Shown: positions 25,331 to 36,867 of the stretch, one piece after another
How positions within the stretch are numbered: the first letter of the stretch is position 1
Layout of the letters: every line of letters begins with the position of its first letter
DNA from: Lepidonotus clava
Taxonomy: Eukaryota > Annelida > Polychaeta > Phyllodocida > Polynoidae
Assembly (NCBI GenBank): GCA_936440205.1
Contig: OW387150.1
Span: 12,436,152 to 12,500,151 of the forward strand
DNA length: 64,000 nt
Direction: 5' to 3'
The notes under the pieces: generated by a model
What the model was told of the DNA's origin: nothing
The model's input: only the letters and a program-made list of their open reading frames with translations
The model's database searches: none
Program-made: the position numbers and the translations under genes

Positions 25331-26351
25331 GTAAGCGGCCATTGTGTGCTGCCACCTAGCGGACATTGATGACATCTTCATGCGCCACCCGACCCCCTGA
25401 CCCCCGGTCTGGGACAAGCTTTTGGTGTCCTTTAGGGCTCAATGGGATTACCCCCAAACACGTGTTACTGATCTGAATGGCCTCAGGCTTGTGTTTTGTT
25501 ATAGAAGAATCGTCATGATAGATATCTGATTTTTTTTACCCCCACCCCCTACTTTATAACATGATGGCCTTTTCACATGTCTTCTCAAATAGTTTTACAT
25601 TGAATAGCTGTTATAGCCTCTAATATTATCTTATTATTACCCTTCTTTTTTTTGTAGGCACCAATCAACTTTATCCTGGCATCCAGGCACTTGGCGGTAG
25701 CATCTTAAAACTTTATGACACACTTGCCTCGTTCTGCATATTATTTCCCTTCAAGTTTATATTCAAGTATATTTATCTTTTCTTATGAACATTTCATCCT
25801 TTGATCCACGGCTATTCATAATGATTCCACAGCTATCCTAATACACATTCTACGTGTCTAGTCCCTCAGTCTTTCATATAACCCAAACCCACAAATTCTT
25901 TGGAAAATGACACCATTGTTGCAATTTTTATCCAGTCGAACCAATCGCTGTTTATATCTTCAAGTGAACAAAACATCAAAATCCCAACAATAAATCATGC
26001 AGAGTAAATGTAATGGAAAACAAAAAAATACAGCTTAAATCCTAGAAAGGTGCGACAGAAAATTAACAAGCCGGGGTAATGTTAAGCCTATGTAGTATGT
26101 CATTAACTGATATTTGTTTTAATTTTCGGATTGATGATTAACACGTAAATTATACAAATTTCATCAAATAAATCTTAAAGGTCGCTAGACAAATTTTAAA
26201 GTCGCCCTCAAATTTACGTTACATATTTTAAAGCATTCAATAGAAAATAATTCTAAAGGTTTCTTGGCTGTAGAAGACCATAATAACGGCAAACATACAT
26301 AACGGAACCCCGGCTTTAAATGTAAGGGTGCCGAGTTCAAACTTCACTTAC

Positions 26352-26657
26352 CAGGTGGCGTGGGCGGCATGTGCTGACGTAGTTCGGGCTTCATGGCGCC
26401 GTAGGCCGACACCTGGTCGTTGTACATGGCGGCCGCCGACATGGCCGCGGCCGACGTAGACGCCATGTTGGCCAGGGCCGAGTAGTCCTGGCTGGACACT
26501 GGAGGAACCCCACTGCCGCCCAGGGCGTCCATGGCCGCCATGGAGGAGCCGGCCTGCCCCCCGCCCACCATGGAGCTCTCGCCCCCGCCGCCCCCTCCGT
26601 GCATGCCGCCATACTGGTCCGTGTAGAAGCCGGGCCCTGACGTCTTGTCGTTCCCAT
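26352..26657 (-). CDS. Candidate internal coding exon A, Gly/Met/Ala-rich, same strand as exon B
   Basis: On the minus strand this 306-base stretch is bounded by a good acceptor (CTCCTTTTTTCCAG, ending at 26658) and a near-consensus donor (CTG|GTAAGTG, GT at 26351-26350). The first two bases finish a codon and the last base starts one, so both ends are phase 1 and the exon is 102 codons' worth, a symmetric exon that could be skipped without changing frame. The product reads Gly-Asn-Asp-Lys-Thr-Ser-Gly-Pro-Gly-Phe-Tyr-Thr-Asp-Gln-Tyr, then a glycine run (MHGGGGGGESSMVGGG). Next come SSMAAMDALGGSG, QDYSALANMASTSAAAMS and KPELRQHMPPTPP. The aromatic, Gln, Met and Ala residues and the absence of any compact fold suggest an activation-domain-like disordered segment. 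I do not recognise the family. Another frame on the same strand is open for a little longer but yields Arg/Pro/Trp-rich sequence typical of a shifted GC-rich frame. The abrupt rise in GC against an A/T-rich intron supports coding status. Confidence 0.75.
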
Positions 26658-26990
26658 CTGGAAAAAAGGAGACAAATAATTATAACTTTTTTATATGCTT
26701 TTTTCTTTTTGAGTTGAATATAGTTGAATATTTTACCTATCGCTTAGCGTTTAGTTGATAAGCTGTGCTTTCGCGTTGTCACAGGGTAGTATACTACTAT
26801 CTTCTATGATAAAGACAAGCTACAAGTATCTGATTTTTCTCGGGGTTGCCCCCTGTTCACATTAATCCAAATTAATAGAAATCTGGATCTTTCTTTTAGC
26901 ATAGGGGCCAGAATCCCAACACTCTAACCACCTTTGGTAGTTGTGGACTACCTCAGGAGTTTCTATCTTCCCATCAATAACCTAGGTGTA

Positions 26991-27180
26991 CACGGGCGGA
27001 TCCAGGGGAGAGAGGGGGGGGGGGGAGGGAGGCGGGTACCCCCCCCCCCCCCCCGCCCCCCCTTCGTTTAAGAAGAAGTAGGGTAACAATTCGCCCAAAA
27101 GGTAATTAAGAAAACGTTTTTCCGATAGCGCCGCCCCCCCCCCCCTCCCATCCCCTTTTCATAACCCTGGATCCGCCAGT
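26991..27180 (+). mobile_element. hAT-like MITE, 190 bp, ends CACGGGCGG / ACTGGCGG
   Basis: The left end CACGGGCGGATCCAGGG pairs with the right end, which reversed is ACTGGCGGATCCAGGG. Flanks carry the same six bases, GGTGTA (26985-26990 and 27181-27186), consistent with a target-site duplication with or without erosion. The interior is G-run and C-run rich, so its length may be misassembled. CACTGGCGGATCC-type ends are common in invertebrate hAT-related MITEs. Confidence 0.7.
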
Positions 27181-28778
27181 GGTGTAGACATGATAAGTGG
27201 AATTTCACATGCAGATAGGTTCTTCCATCAATTTATGGGCATATGCAAGACAGTAAGATTATCTAAAGTAAGATAAATTCTCAATTTCCCCTGGATGCTT
27301 ACCCCTGAATTTTTCTCTTCTTACTTTACGAGATAGAGTAACTATGGTCAGCTGATTAATCTGAGGTGCTGCCCCCTACAGGCGGAGTGAGATATTGGTA
27401 GTGATTTTGATTCAGATGCAATGCATCAAAACATTCTCTCTGCGTTCTACAACAATCACTCAATTAATTGTGCACAAAGCATATATCATGACAAATAGAT
27501 TCCTTTCAATTTTCTTCCGAATGTCTACAATTATAGTTGTATAGATGTAAGACCTTTTTTTTTCATAACGTTGAACTAGTTCGGCTTCAACCAGGGACTT
27601 CAATCTAGGGCTTCAACTACGAGACAGTGCTTCAAATATATATAGACCTACTTACTTTGGTAGGTCCTCCGTAAACCCTAAGTAATTTTCCATTCAGTAT
27701 AAGAATTCTTGTTTTTTCATCCCAGTTCCAAATAATGAGGCTAAGAGACCAAAAGAACCTGTACTAGTGTATGTAGGGACTGACTGGGCGGGTCAAGGCC
27801 CAGTACCACCACCTGGTGGCTTCTGTCGGAACTGCCAACTTCGCTGGTTTACGCATCAACCACTAGGTGGCAGAGCTGTGCCAGTCTAGAAGTTCACCAG
27901 TAGCCACCCTGCTTTTTTGCGTTGCATAGTTTTTTGAGTAGGACAAAAATTAACGAAATAATCTTTTCTACACAAAGAGAGGATTTCAATCGTAAAGAGT
28001 TCGGTTATCATTTGCTTTGCCAAACGAAAATTGGTTTAGTATGCACAGTTAATAATGTGAGGGTACTAAAATAGGCTAAAACCCCTGGGCTGAAACGCTC
28101 ACGACCTGCTTCTGATATATTTTGCATGTTCTTGTCAGCGTCAGGTATAGATAAGTGAATTGATGTTCCCATCCTATTGATGAGAAGTATGAGCTAGGGG
28201 GCGATACTATAACTGGCAGTACGAGATGGCCCTTATGGTTATTAAAAATATTACTTTTAGTGTTCGTCCTTGTTTAATGTCGTCGGTTCTTGGTTTTTCT
28301 GGAGAGATGCATTAAGGTTCCTGTATCTTGCATGGACAGATAGAACTGAATCAAATCCAAACAGCGTACTACTAACTATCTCCAGCTCTCGTTGATCAGT
28401 GGAGTGGTGGGGAAGATAATCATTAATCCACACAATTCATACATTATTTGTATGATTTTCCATAACATATAAATATCTATTTTCTTGACACGCATACTTT
28501 TTTTAACAGGACTGCAGACCTTAAACTACAAACTAATGACTTTCGCCTCACATTATATAAGAATATCCAGTATTTCCATGCGGATCTCCAGCGACCTGCC
28601 TGACCTTTGGTGGTTCAGTGAACCATGGCCTCCCGTACCATCTGGTCGGTGTAGGCCTCACGCCTATTACACCACCTAATTAGGCCTACACCACATACCC
28701 TCCACTGACCACTCATCAAAATTTCACGAACTTAATTTACCATCGGAGTGTGCCCGATGGTGCTATTATATATGTTAA

Positions 28779-29484
28779 GGATAGACAACACCTCTCAGCG
28801 GCCAATTTGCAGCGTCCACATTGTTTTGGAATTATTTTTTTACTGCCATTGATATTATTATATACTATATATATCTTTAAAGCCAATACAGAATCCTATC
28901 TAATGGTATAAGTTATATCAACATGTTCAGAGCTATGCTTTTGTAAGAAGACCGGGAAGTGAAAAAATGCATTTTTCACTTTTATTTTTTGAACAAAGAT
29001 ATCTCAGTAACTACTGAATAGAAATGTATGAAATTTCTGTTGCATGTAGATAACATTCATTTGGAGGGAAGCGTGTCTCAAAATTTTAATTAAGGTCATA
29101 CTTTTGGTTTTATGAAATTTAGAAATTAATGTTGTCAAAAATAACTAAAATCTTCCCGTTTTTTGTCATAAAATGAAAACTAGGCTCTAAATAAAAAATC
29201 TGAGACATGCTTCCCTCCAAATGAATGTTATCTACGTGTCAAAAAAATTTCATGAGGAAATATTGAGCGGTTACCGAGATATCCATGTTCAAAAAATAAA
29301 AGTGAAAAAAATAGTTTTTTAAAGATAATTCCTGAGATTTTAAGGTGTTGGTAACAAAACATGTTCCAATAGATAGAGAAAAATATGCTCTTTCATATGA
29401 TATTTGATAATTGGTTTTAGCTTTACTGGTTACTGAACAATCTTCATTGTCGCAAATGAAGCCACTCTGAGGTGTTGTCTATCC
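28779..29484 (+). mobile_element. 706-bp fold-back MITE with TTAA target sites (piggyBac-like)
   Basis: TTAA (28775-28778) precedes GGATAGACAACACCTC and TTAA (29485-29488) follows its exact inverse. TTAA duplication is the known signature of piggyBac-type insertion, though these termini do not begin with the usual CCC. Internal arms also fold back: the left arm (about 28955-29086) and right arm (about 29190-29320) share words such as TTTTTTGAACA, GATAACATTCATTTGGAGGG and AAGC(G/A)TGTCTC. The element has no transposase frame and must have been moved in trans. Confidence 0.82.
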
Positions 29485-29487
29485 TTA

Positions 29488-29773
29488 AAGGTGCTTTTGC
29501 TTGGCTACGTTGGGAAAGCATGTATTCCACAGACCGATTTTGATGCTGCTGATTATGTTTTTTCTCTTCTTTTTTTGATAATATATATTTCTCAAAAATA
29601 TTGTATGGAACCGTACATCATATTTCCATTTGTATATAATATGTCTGTAATTTACCTTTATTTCCCCTACAAATGTTGAAAATCGGCAGCCAAATCGGCA
29701 TTTGGAATGTGGATTAGCGTATGCGGATCTCAATAGACGGGATTCTTCATATCATAATATGGAAAAGCACCTT
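29488..29773 (+). mobile_element. 286-bp MITE flanked by TA, family P relative
   Basis: TA (29486-29487), AAGGTGCTTTT, then the inverse AAAAGCACCTT and TA (29774-29775). TA flanks fit a Tc1/mariner-like or related insertion. Inner arms contain GTATTCCACA and CCGATTTT on the left and, reversed, CCAAATGCCGATTTGGCTGC on the right, which resembles the MITE at 21734. Its left edge is shared with the TTAA of the neighbouring fold-back element. Confidence 0.75.
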
Positions 29774-32336
29774 TAGCCTTATTAACCACCAGTGATTTGG
29801 CCCTGAGTAAAAGCGAATTTGTCTATTTATTTATTTTTACGAAACTAGAAGGGTAGCATTATATATCTTTTTATTATTTGAAACAGAATAAATGTAAAGA
29901 GAACATAATAAGTTGTTAATCGTCTGCATCAGTGCTGTAAGTTCGGGGATAGATGGGTCAGTGGTTCTGCTGACCACTACTGACCACCAGGCCTGCTGAC
30001 CAGCCTGTTGTTGACCGTGAGGGGTAGAACAGCCTGATGAATTATGTATCTTTTGTTTCTAATCATGAGCCTGATTACATTTGTTGCTGGGGCTGTGACC
30101 ACCCCACCGTGTGTTGTGTATACATGTGTATGTTAATCGTCCGAAGGGTAGGGGTTTCCCCCACCCCCCTATATAAATTCAAAGTTATACTGGTTTAGAG
30201 AGTTTTTTCATCGTCAGAAAATGGATCCTAGAGATGTACAATTGCAGGTGTCAGACCCAGATTCCCAGCTCCAGAACTAAATAGTTCCCCCTGTGAATTA
30301 TAATTCACTACTGGATATCTAAAGTTCTCATTCCTGAAGTCCAGTGGTAGACTTTTATGGTAATTCATTTGTTTCCCAACCCTGCCGCCAAAACATAGCT
30401 GTACATGTGTGACTCCTAAGATTTTCTTCCGTCTTTATCCTAAACAGTTTTTTTTACTCATCTATTTACAAACTACCCAGTTGCATTTTCTCTTTAACTA
30501 TTCCGAAGTGGAAAGACAAATAATTCTATAATTAATTACATCATTACAAATCTATCTGCATTATGGTTCTGTATTATTCATATTGATTTTTTTTAATGCT
30601 TTTAAAAGCATTGTCATCATAATCAATTTTGAGTCTGGCAAAATCAATCAACTCTTAGGTACACCTTTAGGCAGTATTTACTGAGGCATATTTAGAGCAA
30701 AGCCGATTTACATTTACATTTACGACTATACTCTTGCTACCTTCTGGTCACTGTGCCCGTGGTCAACTCGCAAATAGCCTTTGGTCAGTCTCTGAGTACT
30801 TAAATCACATAAAAGACTTAACTTTTGATCTCTTACCCACTGGTCAGTCCTGTGTCCAGCTGGCACCAGTCCCCCTTCTGACCTGGCCAGTGGTCAAACC
30901 CGTGCCAGGGGACAGACTTAACCATAGGCCCAGCCGCCTAAAGGAGCTGCTTATCAAGCGATAAACAATTGTATTAGGCCTACAAAGCCAAAATGTTATG
31001 TTTCCTAAAAACACTATTTTTATACATGCGTTACATTAGAAAACCCAAAAGGCTACCTGCAACATTCTATGAAATAAATGTTATATATAGAAATGAGGTA
31101 TTTCGATTTTTTAGTGTTGGGTAATTCTTTGCGACTACATCTGTTCATGTTTTTAGTGTCTGTTCGATGTGCTGGAAATATCAAGGATGTCATCATTTAA
31201 TCTTTAGCATTTTAACTGTTTAAAGTTTAGTACAACACGGGATAACCTAGGCATACAAAGCACAAAGCGCGCCAACCACCCATATTGTATATGCAAATGG
31301 TCCAAGAACAAACTACCCGCTTAATAGGAACTTTTAAAGGCCAGCAGTTGAAAAGAAGCCCCTGATTAGGCGAGGTTTAGTCGAGATTAAGGCCTGCTGG
31401 CCTGACAAGGTCAACGCATAAGCCCAATAACAACTTTGAAACTCTTGAAGAGTTGTTAAAAGTAAAACGAAATGCTTCGCACTGAACACAGGAAAACCCA
31501 AAGAGATATCAAAGCTGCTAAGCTTAGTTGGTAAATTTTCTCCACACCCCTTAATCAGAGAAGAGAAATTTACTATGAATCGTATGAATGCTTATTATTT
31601 CCTGGTTACGTATGACTTTATATTGCTTACTAAATTATCGTTTATTATTGCAAATAATTCTACTGCACTTATGCACTTCAGACAAAAAGAAGAGGTTTTT
31701 TTTATTAGATGTAATAATTCATATCTTCCTCTTCCTGGAGCTGAGATAATCTAAAATACACTAGATCTTCTCATTTCAAGTCAAGTTATGAGTGATATCT
31801 CGTTTATTTTTTCTTTGTAAGCTATTAAGAGTATCAAAATAGATGTTAAATGTTCAGGCAAATCCTGTGCATATCTTTAAAATAATGTCCACCTATGCTG
31901 TTCTGCCACACTGACCAGTGTCCAGCCGGACTGACCACTGTCCAGCTGGGGTCAAACACTAAGCCCACAAGTGGCCCGTATAAACGGGGCTCCTATATAT
32001 GGGCCCACTCTCTGTGTTCAGTTATCAGGATATATCTGGTTCTGATGATCTCAGCGATAGGCGAGTGGTCTAATACAGTAAACGGCAAAAATGGGATGGA
32101 AAGATAAATATCTCACCTGAGGTGATAACCATGGGAGACGAGTAACATCAATCGTTTATGACATTCTATATCATATGATGTTTGTGCATACGAAGGGTCA
32201 CTAAATGTTATGCTGTGGTTGTATGAGATCGAAAACAATTGAAATCTAAATGTAGTCAAATAGTATGGGCAGTAAAATGATAATACCAATTTATGGAATT
32301 TGCATGCGTTTTGAATGTGACAACACGTGGCAATAT

Positions 32337-32381
32337 GCATGTAACACAGATGTTAATATCATGTAACACAGATGTTAAATT
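32337..32381 (+). repeat. Short tandem duplication, period 22
   Basis: ATGTAACACAGATGTTAA occurs twice in a row, at 32339 and 32361. Confidence 0.85.
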
Positions 32382-34296
32382 AATTAAACATGATCCTTAT
32401 GCTGCAAAACAAGTCCGTATGCCATAGGTGGAGGTTTGCAAATGCAAGTATAAATTTTGATTTATATCATGGACCATTTGGTTGCTTGAATTCTTAAAAT
32501 TCTTTTTAAAGGAAACCTTGCATATAACTGCAGGCTAGTTATTTTTCAATGCATTCAATTCAGCATGTTGTTCACTACGTGCACTATAAATGTGAGCAAA
32601 ATGGAAGGAAAATATTTAGTTTACACACAAATATGGGACATTATAAAACTTGCATTTTATTACATTTTTTAGGGAATTCCCCCAATTTATGAAGTAGCAA
32701 GGGGAGTTCTCGGGGAATCCCATCTGCCCTTAGAAGGTAATCCCCATCATTGTAGCATTTGTAATAAGAATTGTGCTCTTTAACCCAAAGTATATATATT
32801 TGACCCAATGCAACTCTTAATGAATTAAAATATTTATCCATCTACAACCATTCATTAATCAGGGAATCCCAAAATAACTCTAGAAGAAACTCCCATAGCT
32901 GTGACATAGCAAGGGGAGTACTGAGCAGCCCAGCATTCAGGAAATTCCCAAAATTAAATTCCTTTCCTGAATAATTCCCTAAGACCTTGACATTTTCGAG
33001 TTTTCACTTAAGAAATATTTTTAGAGTACTTAAATCAACCTAATAACACACAAAATTTCACTTCATGAATTTATGTGCAAGCTTTCCCTTGAAGATCTAA
33101 AAATATCGGTTGAAGATACCCGGTGCACAACAATGGTCATAGTTTGTTTGAGGGTCAACTGCTCACTTATTCCTCTGAGATATATATATTCCTTGAACAA
33201 AAAAATGTTCTTTTTAAACTTTTGTGCTGTGATTTGACTATTATAAACTGCCCAGAAACATTAATGCATAATAACATCTTTATTTCATTTTACTCAGAAA
33301 TTTTCGATTACATGCCTTGACTCCATATTGATTGCATACACTGACCATATTCACCTTGGATCCCCTTCGCACTACATGCATGCAGAGCCTATTTATTTCT
33401 GGCTGAGCTAACTTTGCCTCAACTATTCAGGTTAAGCCCTAATCGCTCTGACCAGTTCTCAGCCAAGCCCCGGGTCTCAGCCCCAACCTTCGCAAGGCCT
33501 CATAACAACTGCTGCAAGGCTTCATAACAACCAGTAACAAACAACTTGACCATATAGCTGACCAGAGGGGAGCCCCCACGTGATGGTGGAGGGCGGGGGG
33601 GGGGGGGTTACTTACGTATACGTTTTATATGATATTTACGGTACTATGTAAATGCAAAATTATAACCCTATATCTAATGATTGATATCTGTTTTGTTTTT
33701 TTAAACTAGTATTGAAACTTCATATTCTGTATCTATAGCATGACATAACATTAATGAAAACCACATACTTTTGTATTTATTAGTAACAGAAAATGTCTTA
33801 TTTGGTGAGTAAATGTTCTTCTTTCCTTTTTATTTTCCTTTTTAGAGTCCCTTAAAGTGTAAATGAGTTTATAATTTTTTGATGCAGTAGTCCTGTTTTT
33901 TACCCTTAGACATGGTCAATCGTTCTCACATTGTAGGGCTATTCTGAAGCTTCTTTTAACTTGAGTGCCCCCCCCCCCCCACCTTCTTTTCAAAGAATGC
34001 AAAGGAACATTATGTACATATATGCGTATGGTGGTGCCATGGAATCAACATCGAGGTAGGGGGCTGGGAGGGTGACCTCCCCCATCCCCCTCCCCCCCCC
34101 CCCTCCCCAATCCTACCCCACCGTCTACATGCTATAACTACATGTAAGCGCCATGTAACGTACATGTAAATCCATGTAACCCACAAAAGGCTAAGCTGAT
34201 GATCGACACAAGGTTGAGGTGATCGATGTACTAGTACTACTATAACCACTGGGGGGTGGTCCATACCTCCATGTATTACGGAGACGGTTGACCGGT

Positions 34297-34308
34297 TGAC
34301 CAGTGGTC
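34297..34308. promoter_or_regulatory. TGACCAGTGGTC, one-base-off relative of the 13-base palindrome
   Basis: Matches TGACCANTGGTCA except the last base (T for A). Preceded directly by another TTGACCGG word. Confidence 0.25.
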
Positions 34309-35154
34309 TGGGGCCGGCTGACCGCATGTTATACCACCAGTACAGCCCTATGTCCACTTGACCTCAGCGCGTCCTCCCCGAGCCTTACATGTTTGCTTTA
34401 ACATGTAACTAGCCATAACCATGTCCGTCTAGAACATGTAATAAGTCTAATACCCAGTCACGCTTACGAACCGTCGGGACGGGTTAGGGGTAGCGCACGT
34501 GTGGATTATCAATAATGATAGAAGTGCATGGGAAATGGGATAATGTTAGAGTGAGTTTTGTTGTTGGTCAGCGGAATATTCTATAAAACTTGGGTCATAT
34601 GTGTCGAGATTCAAACCTGTTCTAAGCCCGCGGATAGAAACATAAATATAGCAACTTTAAGTAACACAGTTGTTATAAAATGAATCAAGTATCCACAACT
34701 TTGAGAGTTATTCTATAATCCTATTGTTTCTGAGGTAAATACCTTCACTAAATGATTTTTAAATGTCTTAACTTTGGCGCAAGAAATTCTTTACCAAATG
34801 CATTCATTTCCATAACAAAACCTCTGAAAACTCGAGGTAAGAGAGCCTTCAAAGTTCTTTAAACCCTTAGATCTAATATTATGTTTATCTTTTTCCCCAA
34901 ATTTTCACTGAATATGCCATTCTATTTTCTATTCCCTGCCACACTAGCTCATCTATTTAATAATACGGCAAATGTCACGGCCACTAAATTCACATTAGAT
35001 CTATTGTGCGTCCTAAATCCAACCTGAAACTCATTCACTAGGCATATGTCTTCAAATTAGGAGACACAAATCGGTAAGCTACAACGTTTCACACCACACT
35101 ACAACTTTGTACCCACAAAATCACATCACATCCATGGCGTCACGGCAACGTCAG

Positions 35155-35162
35155 TGACGTCA
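35155..35162. promoter_or_regulatory. Consensus CRE, TGACGTCA, in a 10-base palindrome
   Basis: GTGACGTCAC is palindromic and preceded by CAACGTCA. CREB/ATF bZIP proteins bind this word. Other exact copies lie at 35953, 36860 and 55167; about one is expected by chance in 64 kb. Confidence 0.35.
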
Positions 35163-35417
35163 CTCAACATCAGTCGCGCAAAGCTTACAGAGGCTGACCA
35201 TCCCCAACAGAGGTCAAATATTGACCTCTGGGGCACTTTCAAAGTGGTCGCCACCAAAGCGTGGTGTACCAATATTGGCCGAGGCTGGGGAAGGTGACCG
35301 GTCTTCTTGTCCCGGGATATAACAAAGAGCTGACAGGGGAGTGGGTAAATAGGGCTGGGTTTAGCCCGTGAAACACTCCACTCACGAGTGTATATCACGT
35401 GTCTCTGACTAGTCACT

Positions 35418-35431
35418 GCTGCCATGGTAAC
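35418..35431. promoter_or_regulatory. X-box-like (RFX-type) word
   Basis: GCTGCCATGGTAAC fits the degenerate RFX consensus and differs from the full palindrome GTTGCCATGGCAAC at two bases. Confidence 0.22.
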
Positions 35432-35833
35432 ATGTTGAGGGTTACAGGTGGACGGGTTCAGGTGAACAGTGTCAGGTGAGGCGTGAAAATAATATTATGT
35501 GGACACTTCAGAAAGTCCTCTGATGGAAATCATCTAAATTGTATACTGCGACGGAAATGTTTAAACAAATCGAAGATAATACATATGGCAGATAGACTAC
35601 TGCAAATGCCATGGGATTTTGTTTACTTCAAATCTTAGACTATGTGAATGGCTGAAAACCCGTGCATCGTTCTGCTGCACCCATGATTTGTATGTCATGC
35701 TATCATTCAGCATAGACATATATAAGATGTATCTTATGTATCTCTATGCATTCAGAGAGAAACTATTCCTGTTGCACAAGTCTACACATTCTACAATTGT
35801 ACACCTTGGGAGTGGCAGTGCACAAAAAGAACC

Positions 35834-35857
35834 CTTAATTTCGGACACTGCTCTTTT
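35834..35857 (+). mobile_element. Single hAT-like terminus related to the MITE at 43084
   Basis: CCCTTAATTTCGGACACTG matches the right end of the element at 43084-43291 almost exactly. No partner end was found nearby, so this is a truncated copy or a solo end. Confidence 0.45.
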
Positions 35858-35952
35858 GGTAGATAGACTACAAAAAAAGGCAACTAGCTGATCTACATTA
35901 CATTCTATCTGCGAATGAGTGGGTAATAACCGTGGAGATCCAAATATAGGCG

Positions 35953-35960
35953 TGACGTCA
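35953..35960. promoter_or_regulatory. Consensus CRE, TGACGTCA
   Basis: Exact word within GCGTGACGTCATCAC, 798 bases from the copy at 35155. Confidence 0.3.
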
Positions 35961-36438
35961 TCACAAGAAGAAGGGGAAGTTGGGAGCCGGAAGTCTGGTG
36001 CTGATTACTGGTCTGTCGGCGTGATCAAAGGCTGATGTACCAGTTTAGGCCGGAACCAGCAATAGGGCTACTAAGAATACACCTCAAGGATATACTTGTA
36101 TAAATACTGAGAAAATCTTATTCTCTCTCTAAAAATAACACCTCAGGATATATAACTCATATGGATAGTCGTTGGTAAATGAATTTTGGCAAATTTTAGG
36201 AATAGAAATGTCAATTGAATAGACAGAAAAATCGAAAAAAAAACATCTTGGAAAAAGTAGGAAAAATGATTATATTATGACTATGTTATAGCATGATTTA
36301 ACCATGTGCTTTGTCAGGGTCAACGTTGGTGCCCATAACAAAGGGTGTTAATGTACTGGAGGAGGTTGGTCAGTGAGCAGGGCCGACTGGTCACTTCATC
36401 CTGTTGAGTACGTCCAACTGTGGACTGTTATCAGCCAC

Positions 36439-36451
36439 TGACCACTGGTCA
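36439..36451. promoter_or_regulatory. TGACCANTGGTCA palindrome, copy 5
   Basis: TGACCACTGGTCA, about 65 bases after a TTGGTCAGTGAGC word. Confidence 0.4.
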
Positions 36452-36859
36452 AGGTTCCCCCAGAGCCGGCCCTGATACCCTTATCTCTCCAGGCCTGAGA
36501 GGGGCAGCTGGCCCGCCTACACGCAACGACATCTGGTGACAATTCCCTGACAATCTCATCCACAACACTGGTCAGATTTCTATGGTGTTTAGACAATGCA
36601 TTGAGGAGGCCCTTGGTTTTACGGACAACTTGTATAATGGACCTATATTTCATATAAAACTCCCGTTAATTTAGTATAAAGAGACACTCGTCATGAGTTT
36701 GTTTAGAACGTACCCACCTACGCCCAATTATTATAAATAATATTACGCCTAATGGGCTAATTAAAGGCGCATCTTATAACTGCATGTGAACGGTGAATAA
36801 ATGGTCAGCGATTAAACGCCGAACTTACGACTATAAATCAGGACAAAATTTTTATTTAC

Positions 36860-36867
36860 TGACGTCA
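36860..36867. promoter_or_regulatory. Consensus CRE, TGACGTCA
   Basis: Exact word in TTTACTGACGTCAAAGG, the third copy within 1.7 kb. Confidence 0.3.

Larger units (their letters stand above)
20889..26351 (-). other. Intronic stretch downstream of exon A
   Basis: Starts after the element ending at 20888 and runs to the donor of exon A. Apart from the CpG-rich patch near 21.2 kb, the MITE at 21.73 kb, A and C runs at 22.32 and 24.48 kb, and the half-site cluster near 25.2 kb, I see nothing here. An unseen exon may lie in this stretch. Confidence 0.4.

Noticed and set aside
26391-26675. Alternative minus frame over exon A (94 residues)
   Set aside because: Runs through the acceptor into intron and gives Arg/Pro/Trp-rich sequence; the Met/Ala/Gly frame agrees with both splice sites.
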